DNA of 6,542 nt from Candidatus Omnitrophota bacterium (GTDB taxonomy: Bacteria; Omnitrophota; Gorgyraeia; 2-01-FULL-45-10), in NCBI GenBank assembly GCA_026387165.1, contig JAPLMG010000104.1, positions 1 to 6,542 of the forward strand. The letters are read 5' to 3'. Every line of letters starts with the position of its first letter. The first letter of the stretch is position 1. The position numbers and the translations under genes are program-made. Shown in pieces: positions 1 to 6,494 of the stretch. The notes beneath the pieces are model-generated. The model was given only the letters and a program-made list of their open reading frames with translations. It was not told where the DNA came from and searched no databases.

Positions 1-824
1 CCGCTATCTATCCCGGGCTTCAGATCTATCAGTAAGCTCACCTGGCTCTCTTTGGATAATAGACGAACGATATCTGCGCTCAGGTCCAGGATCAGCGGCC
101 CGGATACGCCGAAATGCGTAAATAAGAGCTCGCCGACGTCCGATGTTACCTTCTTCCTGCCCGCGACAAAACAAAGCCTTATATTCTTTAATGTCAGGCC
201 CTGGACCTCTTTGACCCAAGCTTCTTTTGTCTTCAACGGCACAAGCCCCGGTTTGAGCGGCAATATAGCGTGGCCTAAGGTTTGCGCTATCTGAAAACCG
301 TCTCCGGTCGAGCCCGTATCTTTATAAGAGGCCCCGCCGGTAGCCAGGACAACCTTTTCAGCCGTGACGGGAGAGCCGTCCGTATCCAATATGAAATTTT
401 CGCCATGCTTCTTAAGCTCTCCGATGCGGACCTTATACCTGATATCAACTTTATTCTCTTCAAGGCACTTTTCCAGAACCTGCGTCACGCTATGCGCATT
501 GTCGGAGAGCGGGAAGATGCGCCCCTGCCTCTCCGATTTTAGCTCCAATCCGTTAGATCTAAAAAAATCCATAACGTCTTCATTTGAAAATGCGTAAAAC
601 GCGTTCCTTAAGAACTGCCCCGGCCTGCCGAACTTCTCTATGAATGTGTCGAGCTTTCCGCTATTGGTGAGATTGCACCTTCCTCTGCCGGTCATGAGTA
701 TCTTCTTGCCTATGATCTCATTCCTTTCGAGGAGGATCACTCTTTTACCTAATTGTCCCGCCCTGATAGCGGCCATGCTGCCCGCGGCACCCGCGCCGAT
801 CACCGCTATGTCGTATATACTCAT
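1..824 (-). CDS. HI0933/BaiN-family FAD-dependent oxidoreductase, second copy (3' end outside the window)
   Basis: 274 codons are visible before the left edge cuts the gene; full-length family members are about 390-420 residues, so the C-terminal third is missing. It starts at an ATG (822-824) directly before the dinucleotide-binding segment IAVIGAGAAG (residues 6-15), which holds the FAD ADP moiety, with the acidic strand end LLERN at 31-35. The HI0933-family signature GKKILMTGRGRCNLTN lies at 39-54, GRIFPLSDNAHSV at 101-113, the second FAD contact VLATGG at 159-164, and GELLFTHFGVSGP at 231-243. The family consists of soluble flavoproteins of poorly known substrate; the names BaiN and YhiN are inherited annotations. 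It follows a related but clearly different flavoprotein on the same strand, separated by a repeat-filled 153-bp gap. No Shine-Dalgarno sequence is visible; the bases just upstream read TTGACATTTCCT and look like repeat sequence. Family assignment is firm, the reaction is unknown. Confidence 0.93.
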   Translation of the reverse strand, partial: MSIYDIAVIGAGAAGSMAAIRAGQLGKRVILLERNEIIGKKILMTGRGRCNLTNSGKLDTFIEKFGRPGQFLRNAFYAFSNEDVMDFFRSNGLELKSERQGRIFPLSDNAHSVTQVLEKCLEENKVDIRYKVRIGELKKHGENFILDTDGSPVTAEKVVLATGGASYKDTGSTGDGFQIAQTLGHAILPLKPGLVPLKTKEAWVKEVQGLTLKNIRLCFVAGRKKVTSDVGELLFTHFGVSGPLILDLSADIVRLLSKESQVSLLIDLKPGIDS

Positions 825-835
825 AGGAAATGTCA

Positions 836-884
836 AAATGACAAAATTCAAATAACAAATTTCAAAACCAGCGTTTTGTCATTT
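836..884. repeat. Inverted repeat with 11-bp arms beside the start of the second flavoprotein gene
   Basis: AAATGACAAAA at 836-846 is the exact reverse complement of TTTTGTCATTT at 874-884, with 27 AT-rich bases between. A nested 6-bp hairpin, CAAAAC (863-868) and GTTTTG (873-878) around the loop CAGC, sits inside. The right arm runs into the 32-bp tandem repeat and shares its TGTCATT core. The left arm ends only 12 bp from the downstream start codon, so folding could affect initiation there. There is no T-run typical of a terminator. I read it as part of a repetitive intergenic element. Confidence 0.6.
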
Positions 885-968
885 GTGCTTTGTCATTTGT
901 CATTCAATTGTCATTTGTGCTTTGTCATTTGTCATTCAATTGTCATTTGTGCTTTGTCATTTGTCATT
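877..968. repeat. 32-bp tandem repeat, 2.9 copies
   Basis: Two identical 32-bp units lie at 877-908 and 909-940, followed by a third copy identical for its first 28 bases (941-968). Each unit contains the heptamer TGTCATT three times, at offsets 0, 14 and 21, and ends with CATTCAAT. The copies abut with no spacer, which excludes a CRISPR array. Because 32 is not a multiple of 3, no reading frame is maintained, and apparent ORFs through it code for low-complexity peptides. It fills the gap between the two flavoprotein genes, ending 10 bp from the stop codon of the upstream one. Copy identity points to recent slippage or expansion. Confidence 0.93.
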
Positions 969-977
969 ATAGTACTA

Positions 978-2165
978 TTATCGCGCCGATCCCGCAACGT
1001 AACCCGAGGCCCAGGCCCAGGCCAGATTATATCCGCCGCGCTTGCCGCAAACATCGAGTATCTCGCCCGCGAAGTAAAGCCCTTTCACTACCGTAGATTC
1101 TAATGTACCCTCTTTGACGTATTTCGTGTCGATCCCTCCGGAAGTAAAGTCGGCCTCGTTCCACCTCTTGGTCTCGACGACTTTAAAGAGCCTGCCCTTT
1201 ACGGAATTCACGATCTTTTCCGCGTCGATGCTTAAGTCCTTACTTTCAAAAACGAAATAGAATTTATTGGGAAGTATGCCGGTGAGCAGATCCTCAGGCT
1301 TCCAGTTATTTTTTATCCTTTTCGATATCTCCGATCTTAGAGCGGCCCTATCCATAAATGGCACCATGTCGATCGAGATCAAAACATCGCTCGTCTTCTG
1401 CCTGTTTATCGCTACGGATATCTCTTCGCTTACATCGAGGATCGCCGTGCCGGATAAACCATAATTTGTAAGCAGAAGATCACCAAAGGACTCGCAAGCC
1501 GTCTTCTGATTTATGATAGCTTTTACCCGCGCCGTGATCTTCTGCCCCTGCAGGAGATGGCAAAGCCTATCTTTTAATACGATCGGTACCGCCGCCGGAA
1601 CCGGCTCGATTATTTTATGGCCCATATTGGCCGCGAGCTTATAACAACTTCCGTCTGAACCGAGCGCCGGATACGATTTACCGCCACCGGCGACTATGAG
1701 CTTTTCGCATTCTATTGTTTTGCCGCCCTTGGATGTTACCGTGAACAATCCTTGCGAATACGAGACGCGGTTGACTTCGTAATTGAGCTCTATGGACACA
1801 GACAACCTATTCAACTCCATCTCCAGGACCTTCAAAACCGACGATGATTGATTAGTCCTCGGAAATATCCGCCCGTCTTCGGAATATGTCTCAAGTCCGA
1901 GCTCTTTAAAGAAGCTTAAGGCATCTTCCTTCCCGAATTTTTCAAATATTGATCTTACGAGGCCGCGGGCGGGTGGATTATAAAATGATTCGTCAAGTTT
2001 TTCGTTCAAAAGGTTGCATCTTCCGTTGCCGGAGGCGAGTATCTTCTTTCCTATTCTTGCCATCCTGTCGCATATCGCTACGGATTCGCCCTTGCGCTTA
2101 GCGCTTATAGCCGCGACGATCCCGGCGGCTCCTCCACCGATTACTACAGTCTTGAATTTTTGCAT
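978..2165 (-). CDS. HI0933/BaiN-family FAD-dependent oxidoreductase, first copy
   Basis: Complete 395-residue flavoprotein, the usual family length. The N-terminus carries the FAD dinucleotide-binding motif VVIGGGAAG (7-15). The family hallmark GKKILASGNGRCNL is at 39-52, GRIFPRTNQSSSVL at 98-111, LIVAGGGKSYPALG at 156-169, and GDLLLTNYGLSGTAILD at 228-244. The C-terminal FAD-closing segment has TSGGI (341-345), GLYFAGEILD (362-371) and RGGYNLAWAWASG (376-388). Members are soluble flavin enzymes annotated variously as YhiN, BaiN or aminoacetone oxidase-like; the true substrate is uncertain. The ATG lies 1 nt beyond the TGA of the PurF-like gene (stop at 2167-2169). With no clear Shine-Dalgarno at normal spacing, translation is probably coupled. 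A second, divergent member of the same family follows downstream. Family assignment is firm, function open. Confidence 0.95.
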   Translation of the reverse strand: MQKFKTVVIGGGAAGIVAAISAKRKGESVAICDRMARIGKKILASGNGRCNLLNEKLDESFYNPPARGLVRSIFEKFGKEDALSFFKELGLETYSEDGRIFPRTNQSSSVLKVLEMELNRLSVSIELNYEVNRVSYSQGLFTVTSKGGKTIECEKLIVAGGGKSYPALGSDGSCYKLAANMGHKIIEPVPAAVPIVLKDRLCHLLQGQKITARVKAIINQKTACESFGDLLLTNYGLSGTAILDVSEEISVAINRQKTSDVLISIDMVPFMDRAALRSEISKRIKNNWKPEDLLTGILPNKFYFVFESKDLSIDAEKIVNSVKGRLFKVVETKRWNEADFTSGGIDTKYVKEGTLESTVVKGLYFAGEILDVCGKRGGYNLAWAWASGYVAGSAR

Positions 2166-2166
2166 A

Positions 2167-3633
2167 TCACTTTATAACGGCCGCCTCTTTTTGGCGCAAT
2201 TTCTCTTTTTTGACTTTTGAAGCTCTCCCGGCTTTGCCGGGATACTCTCCCGTCCAACAATACGTACAGAGTTTTTCCTTGGGTAACCCGATAGACTTAA
2301 CCATATCATCTATAGTTTGATACCTTAAAGTGGTCACTTCCAAATCTTTGGCGATCCAATCTATCATCTTCTTATATTTAAGGGAATCAGAATCGATATA
2401 TTCTGAAACATCGTCGATGTCCTTGCCCTCTATGTCGCGTATGGCGCGCCTCGCGGCAAGCTCAGCGATGTTGCGCGTAGAAAAGTTAAATTTGCACGGA
2501 AACATTAAAGGCGGACATGCGGGCCTTATATGGATCTCTTTCGCGCCGCCATTCCATAATTTATGCACCGTAAAGTTTTTCAGCTGCGTGCCCCTCACTA
2601 TGGAGTCTTCGCATACAACTATACTATTGCCGTCGATGATCTCTTTTATAGGGACAAGCTTCATCTTCGCTATGAGATCCCGGGTCGCCTGTGACGGCGG
2701 AGTGTAGCTTCTGCCGTATCCCGGAGTATATTTTACGAGCGGCCGCCTGAAAGGTTTACCGGATTCCATAGCGTAACCTATCGCGTGCGCTATTCCTGAA
2801 TCGGGAACTCCTGTAACCACATCCACTTTTATATCCTTATCGCGTTTTGCGAGGCATCTTCCGCATCTCTCCCTGACTATTTCAGTATTGATGCCTTCGT
2901 AATTAGATGCCGGGAAACCGGTATATATCCAGAGGAATGAGCATATCTGATTTTCCTGTCCGCCTTTCTTACTCTGGGCGATGCCTTTCTCGCTTATAAA
3001 GATTATCTCTCCCGGCTCGAGATACTTGAATATCTCAAAATTGCTGTTCGGGAAAGCGCTCGTCTCTGAAGTGATCGCCCACGCATCATTACGCTTTCCT
3101 ATTACAAGAGGCGTATAACCTAACCTGTCGCGGGCGGCGTAAATGCCCACCGATGTCAACAATAGAAGCGAGCATGACCCTTCTATGGCGTCGAACATCT
3201 TCTCTATGCCGTCTATAATATCTTTTCCTTCGCTGATAAGCTTGGCTATCAACTCGGTCGCGTTAACACCGCTCTTGCTTACCTCGCTGAATGAAAGGCC
3301 TCTATTCATAACGTCCCGAGCGAGCTTCTCTTTATTTTCGATAAATCCGTTGGTTACCACACAGAAAGGCCCGAATTTACAATTCAGGTAGATCGGCTGC
3401 TCTTCAAAGGCGCTGATTACGCCGATGCCCTTATTGCCCTTCATCTTCCTGGAATCTTCGAAAAATTTGGACTTGAACTGCGTCTGGCTTATATTGTGTA
3501 TCTGCCTTGCGAAATCTTTGCCGAATACCGCCATGCCGCCGTATTCTGTTCCCAGATGCGAGTGATAATCGGTGCCGTAAAGAAGAACTTCAGCGCAATC
3601 ACCCTTTGATACAACCCCAAAGATACCGCTCAT
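2167..3633 (-). CDS. PurF-like amidophosphoribosyltransferase with a degenerate glutaminase site
   Basis: 488 residues with PurF architecture: an N-terminal Ntn-type glutamine amidotransferase-like domain (about 1-225) and a PRPP-binding phosphoribosyltransferase domain (about 230-450). PurF makes phosphoribosylamine from PRPP and glutamine in purine synthesis. Retained features are VVTGVPDSG (272-280), the PRPP loop VVCEDSIVRGTQL (339-351), and four cysteines matching the Bacillus-type 4Fe-4S ligands at 231 (QICSF), 380 (FPCKF), 456 and 459 (LCTYC). The glutaminase half is abnormal. It starts MSGIFG, where PurF has a nucleophilic Cys. The segment matching GHVRYST reads GIGVISA, so the glutamine-binding Arg becomes Val72. 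The segment matching TDTE reads NATE, so Asp becomes Ala125. HSHLGTEYGGM (24-34) replaces the usual LQHRGQESAG. A lysine-rich tail (466-488) follows the Fe-S cysteines. The start is fixed by a strong ribosome binding site. Glutamine-independent or altered chemistry is inference; housekeeping PurF activity is doubtful. Confidence 0.9.
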   Translation of the reverse strand: MSGIFGVVSKGDCAEVLLYGTDYHSHLGTEYGGMAVFGKDFARQIHNISQTQFKSKFFEDSRKMKGNKGIGVISAFEEQPIYLNCKFGPFCVVTNGFIENKEKLARDVMNRGLSFSEVSKSGVNATELIAKLISEGKDIIDGIEKMFDAIEGSCSLLLLTSVGIYAARDRLGYTPLVIGKRNDAWAITSETSAFPNSNFEIFKYLEPGEIIFISEKGIAQSKKGGQENQICSFLWIYTGFPASNYEGINTEIVRERCGRCLAKRDKDIKVDVVTGVPDSGIAHAIGYAMESGKPFRRPLVKYTPGYGRSYTPPSQATRDLIAKMKLVPIKEIIDGNSIVVCEDSIVRGTQLKNFTVHKLWNGGAKEIHIRPACPPLMFPCKFNFSTRNIAELAARRAIRDIEGKDIDDVSEYIDSDSLKYKKMIDWIAKDLEVTTLRYQTIDDMVKSIGLPKEKLCTYCWTGEYPGKAGRASKVKKEKLRQKEAAVIK

Positions 3634-3637
3634 ATTT

Positions 3638-3644
3638 CCTCCTC
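3638..3644 (-). promoter_or_regulatory. Strong ribosome binding site of the PurF-like gene
   Basis: On the coding strand this reads GAGGAGG, followed by AAAT and the ATG at 3631-3633. It is the strongest Shine-Dalgarno match in the window and fixes the start, which makes serine (AGC, 3628-3630) the genuine second residue. Confidence 0.9.
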
Positions 3645-3652
3645 ATAAATTG

Positions 3653-3692
3653 CTGGTTTAGTAAATAGTCGTTAGTACCTGGTATTTAGTAA
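3653..3692. repeat. Short direct repeat spanning the stop codon of the RluA-type gene
   Basis: CTGGTTTAGTAA at 3653-3664 recurs as CTGGTATTTAGTAA at 3679-3692, differing by an AT insertion; the bases between (TAGTCGTTAGTA) are of similar composition. The second copy lies inside the last codons of the pseudouridine synthase gene, so its final residues and stop may derive from a small repetitive element. No longer structure is visible. Confidence 0.5.
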
Positions 3693-4328
3693 GAATCTTT
3701 CCATATCTTCTGGCAGCGGCGCCGAAAACTCCAGCTCTCTTCCTGTCACCGGATGCGCGAATCTTATATACGCGGCGTGAAGCGCGACTCTCTTGAATTT
3801 CAGTTTGAAATCTTTCCTGAACGCAAAGACGCTCTCACCTACTAAGGGGTGGCCGATCTCTTTAAAGTGTATGCGGATCTGGTTGGTCCGCCCCGTCACG
3901 GGCTCTACCTCCACTATGGTAAAGTCGCTACGCCTCTCGATAGTCTTATACTTCGTAACCGCTTCATCTGACCTCTTCTTATTCCTATTATAAATACGTT
4001 TCCTGATAATATCAAAGCCTTTCTCCGTTCTTCCGTTAACGAAGGCTATGTAGGTCTTCTTAACGGCTCTCTTCTTAAACTCCTCCATCATCATCTGCTG
4101 GATCGACTTGCCTTTAGCATAGACGATGAGCCCGGAGGTCTCCCGGTCAAGACGATGGCACGGATAAGCGTTCGCGTGTATGCCGCGCTCGTCCAGCTCG
4201 CGGTTCAATAGGTCGGTAAGTGTATCGGTCTCTTTCCTGGGGGTTGGTATGACGAGCATGCCGGAAGGTTTGTCGACAACAACAAGCTGCTCATCCTCGT
4301 AGACTATCCTGTATCTCTTTTCATCCAT
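3672..4328 (-). CDS. RluA-family RNA pseudouridine synthase
   Basis: 218 residues from the chosen ATG (4326-4328). It isomerises uridine to pseudouridine in rRNA or tRNA in the cytoplasm. RIVYEDEQLVVVDKPSGMLV (7-26) is the typical opening of the catalytic domain. HRLDRETSGL (58-67) carries the catalytic aspartate, Asp61, and VTGRTNQIRIH is the conserved late motif, followed by GHPLVGE and a final HPVTG segment. There is no N-terminal S4 RNA-binding domain, so it resembles the short RluA/TruC-like members rather than RluC or RluD; the target uridine cannot be told from sequence. A TTG at 4377-4379 would add 17 residues (MQKNGDTHFK...) overlapping the preceding gene, but they have no family match. 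No Shine-Dalgarno precedes the ATG, while a strong promoter-like sequence ends 10 nt upstream, suggesting a leaderless or near-leaderless message. The last codons overlap a short repeat. Confidence 0.93.
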   Translation of the reverse strand: MDEKRYRIVYEDEQLVVVDKPSGMLVIPTPRKETDTLTDLLNRELDERGIHANAYPCHRLDRETSGLIVYAKGKSIQQMMMEEFKKRAVKKTYIAFVNGRTEKGFDIIRKRIYNRNKKRSDEAVTKYKTIERRSDFTIVEVEPVTGRTNQIRIHFKEIGHPLVGESVFAFRKDFKLKFKRVALHAAYIRFAHPVTGRELEFSAPLPEDMERFLLNTRY

Positions 4329-4338
4329 AAGAATGAAT

Positions 4339-4366
4339 ATTATACCACTTTTAAAATGAGTGTCCC
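4339..4366 (-). promoter_or_regulatory. Extended -10 promoter ahead of the RluA-type gene
   Basis: On the minus strand, GGGACA (4361-4366, four of six matches to TTGACA) is followed by a 16-bp spacer and a perfect TATAAT (4339-4344), preceded by TGG, which completes an extended -10 (TGnTATAAT). The -35 lies in the last codons of the oxidase gene and the -10 just after its stop. Expected transcription starts fall 0-6 nt before the ATG at 4328. This is a sigma-70-type match by eye only. Confidence 0.6.
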
Positions 4367-5472
4367 CATTTTTTTGCAACCATTTTTGCTATAGATAGAG
4401 AGGCTGTGAGGCCCGGGGATTCAATGCCGATAAGATTGATAAAACCCGGAAAGCCGCTTGCGTCTTCATGACGGATAATGAAGTCCCTGAAACCTTCGCC
4501 CTCACCCTGAAGCTTGGGACGTATGCCCGAGGTGTCCGGGGAGATATCAGAAAGCTTGATGAACGGCAGGAAAGTTTTGACGCTTTCGTAAAAGAGCTTT
4601 GCCTTTAGAGGATCTATTTTATACTCTATCTTTTCAACATACTCGTCATCGGGACCCATGCGGATAGAGCCTGCCAAATCTAATGTAAGATGTATGCCTA
4701 AGCCACCCCTGTCCTCTTTAGGCACAGGATATATGAGATGCTTTATATTGGCCTCTTTCGCGACTGACAACCTGAAGTAATCGCCTTTACAATATTTTAA
4801 TTTGTATTCTGTCTTTTTCAAGCCTACAAAAGCGGCGACTTTGTCCGAATCGAGTCCGGCGCAGTTTATAACTACATTGCTATTTAATGTAAAGCTATCC
4901 TTTTGACTATCTGTAACCGTGACTTCATACCCGCTGTCCGTTTTGGCTATGCCGGCCGCTTCCGTATTGTAGGCGATCTGCCCCCCATTCTTTCCAAAAG
5001 AAGATGCGAGGCATTTCATAAAGCTATGTGTGTCGAAGATGCCCGTGGAAGGAGAATATATCGCTGCTTCGGCATTTATGCCGGGCTCCATATTCTTGAT
5101 CCGGGCTTTCGGAATAAGCGTTAGGTCGTCGACTCCGTTCTCTCTGCCGCGTAAAAAAAGTTCTTCGAGATCCTTCACTTCGTTTTTGTCGATGGCTATG
5201 ATGAGTTTCCCGATCCGATTATGAGGGATATTGTTTCGCGCGCAGAATTCGTAAAGAAGGGTCTTGCCCTCAAGACAGGTATTCAGTTTCAGGGAATCTT
5301 TTGGATAATAGATGCCGGCATGGATGACTTCGCTGTTTCGGGAACTCGTCTCCTGGCCGAAAGAGGGATTGCGCTCGACCACAACTATATCTTTATGTGA
5401 ATGGGAAAGCTCCGCGGCAATGCTCAAACCCACCGCTCCCGCGCCTATTATGATTATGTTTACTTTTTCCAT
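4351..5472 (-). CDS. FAD-dependent oxidoreductase of the L-2-hydroxyglutarate oxidase/dehydrogenase type
   Basis: 373-residue DAO-fold flavoprotein. The FAD-binding motif GAGAVG is at 10-15, with the ribose-binding acidic residue Glu33 in VVVER. The segment SSRNSEVIHAGIYYP (43-57) is the hallmark of LhgO/L2HGDH-like enzymes, which oxidise L-2-hydroxyglutarate to 2-oxoglutarate. Further family features are STGIFDTHSFM (142-152), VINCAGLDSD (201-210), KYCKGDYF (226-233), YPVP (248-251), RMGPDDEYV (271-279) and the C-terminal NLIGIESPGLTASLSIA (346-362). It is shorter than E. coli LhgO (about 420 residues) and resembles a common bacterial branch of about 370 residues whose substrate is less certain. 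The start overlaps the end of lipA by 13 nt, so translation is likely coupled. There is no signal peptide or transmembrane helix. A metabolite-repair role, removing 2-hydroxyglutarate made by promiscuous dehydrogenases, is plausible but inferred. Confidence 0.9.
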   Translation of the reverse strand: MEKVNIIIIGAGAVGLSIAAELSHSHKDIVVVERNPSFGQETSSRNSEVIHAGIYYPKDSLKLNTCLEGKTLLYEFCARNNIPHNRIGKLIIAIDKNEVKDLEELFLRGRENGVDDLTLIPKARIKNMEPGINAEAAIYSPSTGIFDTHSFMKCLASSFGKNGGQIAYNTEAAGIAKTDSGYEVTVTDSQKDSFTLNSNVVINCAGLDSDKVAAFVGLKKTEYKLKYCKGDYFRLSVAKEANIKHLIYPVPKEDRGGLGIHLTLDLAGSIRMGPDDEYVEKIEYKIDPLKAKLFYESVKTFLPFIKLSDISPDTSGIRPKLQGEGEGFRDFIIRHEDASGFPGFINLIGIESPGLTASLSIAKMVAKKWGHSF

Positions 5473-6317
5473 AGGTATTCTTGCGCCATGTATGAACTGC
5501 GCACATAGGGGCCGCTTTCGATATGAGAAAACCCCATCGATAGCCCCTTCTCTTTATAATATGCGAATTGCTCCGGGGTGATGTATTCCTTGACCGGATA
5601 ATGGAATTTACTTGGCGCCAGATACTGGCCTATGCTTAAAAAATCGCATTCCATGACGCGCAGATCTGCCATTACGGCGATGACTTCGACTTCTTTCTCG
5701 CCCATACCGAGCATAATACCGGATTTCGTCTTGATACGGGGCGATATCTTCTTTATTACATCGAGAACGCACAGTGAACGCCTGTAGTTCGAGCCCTGAC
5801 GCACAGACCGGTAAAGCGATGGGACAGTCTCCACGTTATGCGCAACAATATCGGGTCCTGACTCAGCCACGGCCCGAAGTGAATCCAGAAAAAGTTTAAA
5901 ATCCGGTATAAGGAGTTCGATCGTCATTTGCGGCGTATTTTTTCGTATATTCGAAACCGTATCGGCGAATATTCCTGCCCCGCCGTCCGCAAGGTCATCC
6001 CTGGTAACGCTGGTTATTACAACATGCTTGAGCGCGAGTCTCTTCACGGCCTCGGCTACCCTGGCCGGCTCACCTCTGTCGGGTAGTGAAGGCTTACCTT
6101 TGATTACATTACAAAAACTGCAAGAGCGGGTGCATTGCCTGCCAAGAATAAGGAAAGTCGCGTGAGAGCGGGAAAAACATTCACCTATATTGGGGCACAA
6201 CGCCTGCTCGCAGACGGTCTCAAGCAACATCGCGCGCAAGAGGCTCTTAATTTCGGAACAGGAGCCAAGGTGGATCTTTTTATTGAGCCACTCAGGTTTT
6301 ATACTGAAATTCTCCAT
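5460..6317 (-). CDS. lipA: Lipoyl synthase (radical SAM)
   Basis: 285 residues, near the usual 290-320. LipA inserts two sulfur atoms into protein-bound octanoyl groups to make the lipoyl cofactor of 2-oxoacid dehydrogenase E2 subunits and GcvH. The auxiliary 4Fe-4S cluster cysteines are in CEQALCPNIGEC (Cys36, Cys41, Cys47), with the C-terminal ligand serine in RSSY (273-276). The radical SAM cluster is CTRSCSFC (Cys62, Cys66, Cys69). Other conserved segments are VVITSVTRDDLADGGAG (99-115), IELLIPDF (133-140), HNVETVP (160-166), KSGIMLGMGE (198-207) and LSIGQYLAPS (227-236). The ATG start gives a standard short N-terminus leading into KPEWL; only a weak purine-rich stretch precedes it. No lipB, lplA or lipoylated-protein gene is visible, so its partners are elsewhere. 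Its 3' end overlaps the oxidase gene by 13 nt. All catalytic residues are present; function is confident. Confidence 0.97.
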   Translation of the reverse strand: MENFSIKPEWLNKKIHLGSCSEIKSLLRAMLLETVCEQALCPNIGECFSRSHATFLILGRQCTRSCSFCNVIKGKPSLPDRGEPARVAEAVKRLALKHVVITSVTRDDLADGGAGIFADTVSNIRKNTPQMTIELLIPDFKLFLDSLRAVAESGPDIVAHNVETVPSLYRSVRQGSNYRRSLCVLDVIKKISPRIKTKSGIMLGMGEKEVEVIAVMADLRVMECDFLSIGQYLAPSKFHYPVKEYITPEQFAYYKEKGLSMGFSHIESGPYVRSSYMAQEYLWKK

Positions 6318-6401
6318 ATTCTCGATAACCTTATAATTGCAAATTGCAGTAGGGCACCACTGCTGTCCAACTTAACACAACTGCCCCCTCACCTTAATCC
6401 G

Positions 6402-6418
6402 CTCCCCCTTTGGGGGAG
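6402..6418. repeat. Hairpin with 7-bp GC-rich stem
   Basis: CTCCCCC (6402-6408) pairs with GGGGGAG (6412-6418) around a TTT loop. It resembles the longer hairpin at 6439-6462 (CTCCCC/GGGGAG core), as though one unit had been duplicated. Confidence 0.8.
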
Positions 6419-6438
6419 AGGAAATTATGAGGAAATCC

Positions 6439-6462
6439 CCCTCTCCCCTTTAGGGGAGAGGG
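6439..6462. repeat. Hairpin with 10-bp GC-rich stem
   Basis: CCCTCTCCCC (6439-6448) pairs perfectly with GGGGAGAGGG (6453-6462) around the loop TTTA. No T-run follows on either strand, so it does not look like an intrinsic terminator. Confidence 0.85.
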
Positions 6463-6494
6463 CAAGCCCGCAAGGCTATAGACAAGCAGTAGGC

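Noticed and set aside
877..968. CRISPR-like array.
   Set aside because: The repeats abut with no unique spacers, there are fewer than three full copies, and no cas gene is present.
966..971. TATAAT on the minus strand just after the first flavoprotein stop, as a promoter for the second copy.
   Set aside because: At the correct spacing upstream the sequence is CGGGAT, with no -35 match, there is no extended TG motif, and part of the hexamer is repeat sequence.
753..1103. Plus-strand ORF running through the gap between the two flavoprotein genes.
   Set aside because: It reads the 32-bp repeat as a low-complexity Cys/His/Phe-rich peptide and the antisense of two confident flavoprotein genes. 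Translations of this kind are characteristic of repeat-derived false ORFs.
4329..4379. Upstream TTG start adding 17 residues to the pseudouridine synthase.
   Set aside because: The added residues match nothing in the family, lack a ribosome binding site, and would overlap both the promoter-like sequence and the previous gene. The ATG at 4328 fits the family N-terminus.
6330..6335. TATAAG on the minus strand as the lipA -10 element.
   Set aside because: It matches five of six bases, but there is no acceptable -35 at 16-18 bp spacing, so it is not distinguishable from chance in this AT-rich stretch.
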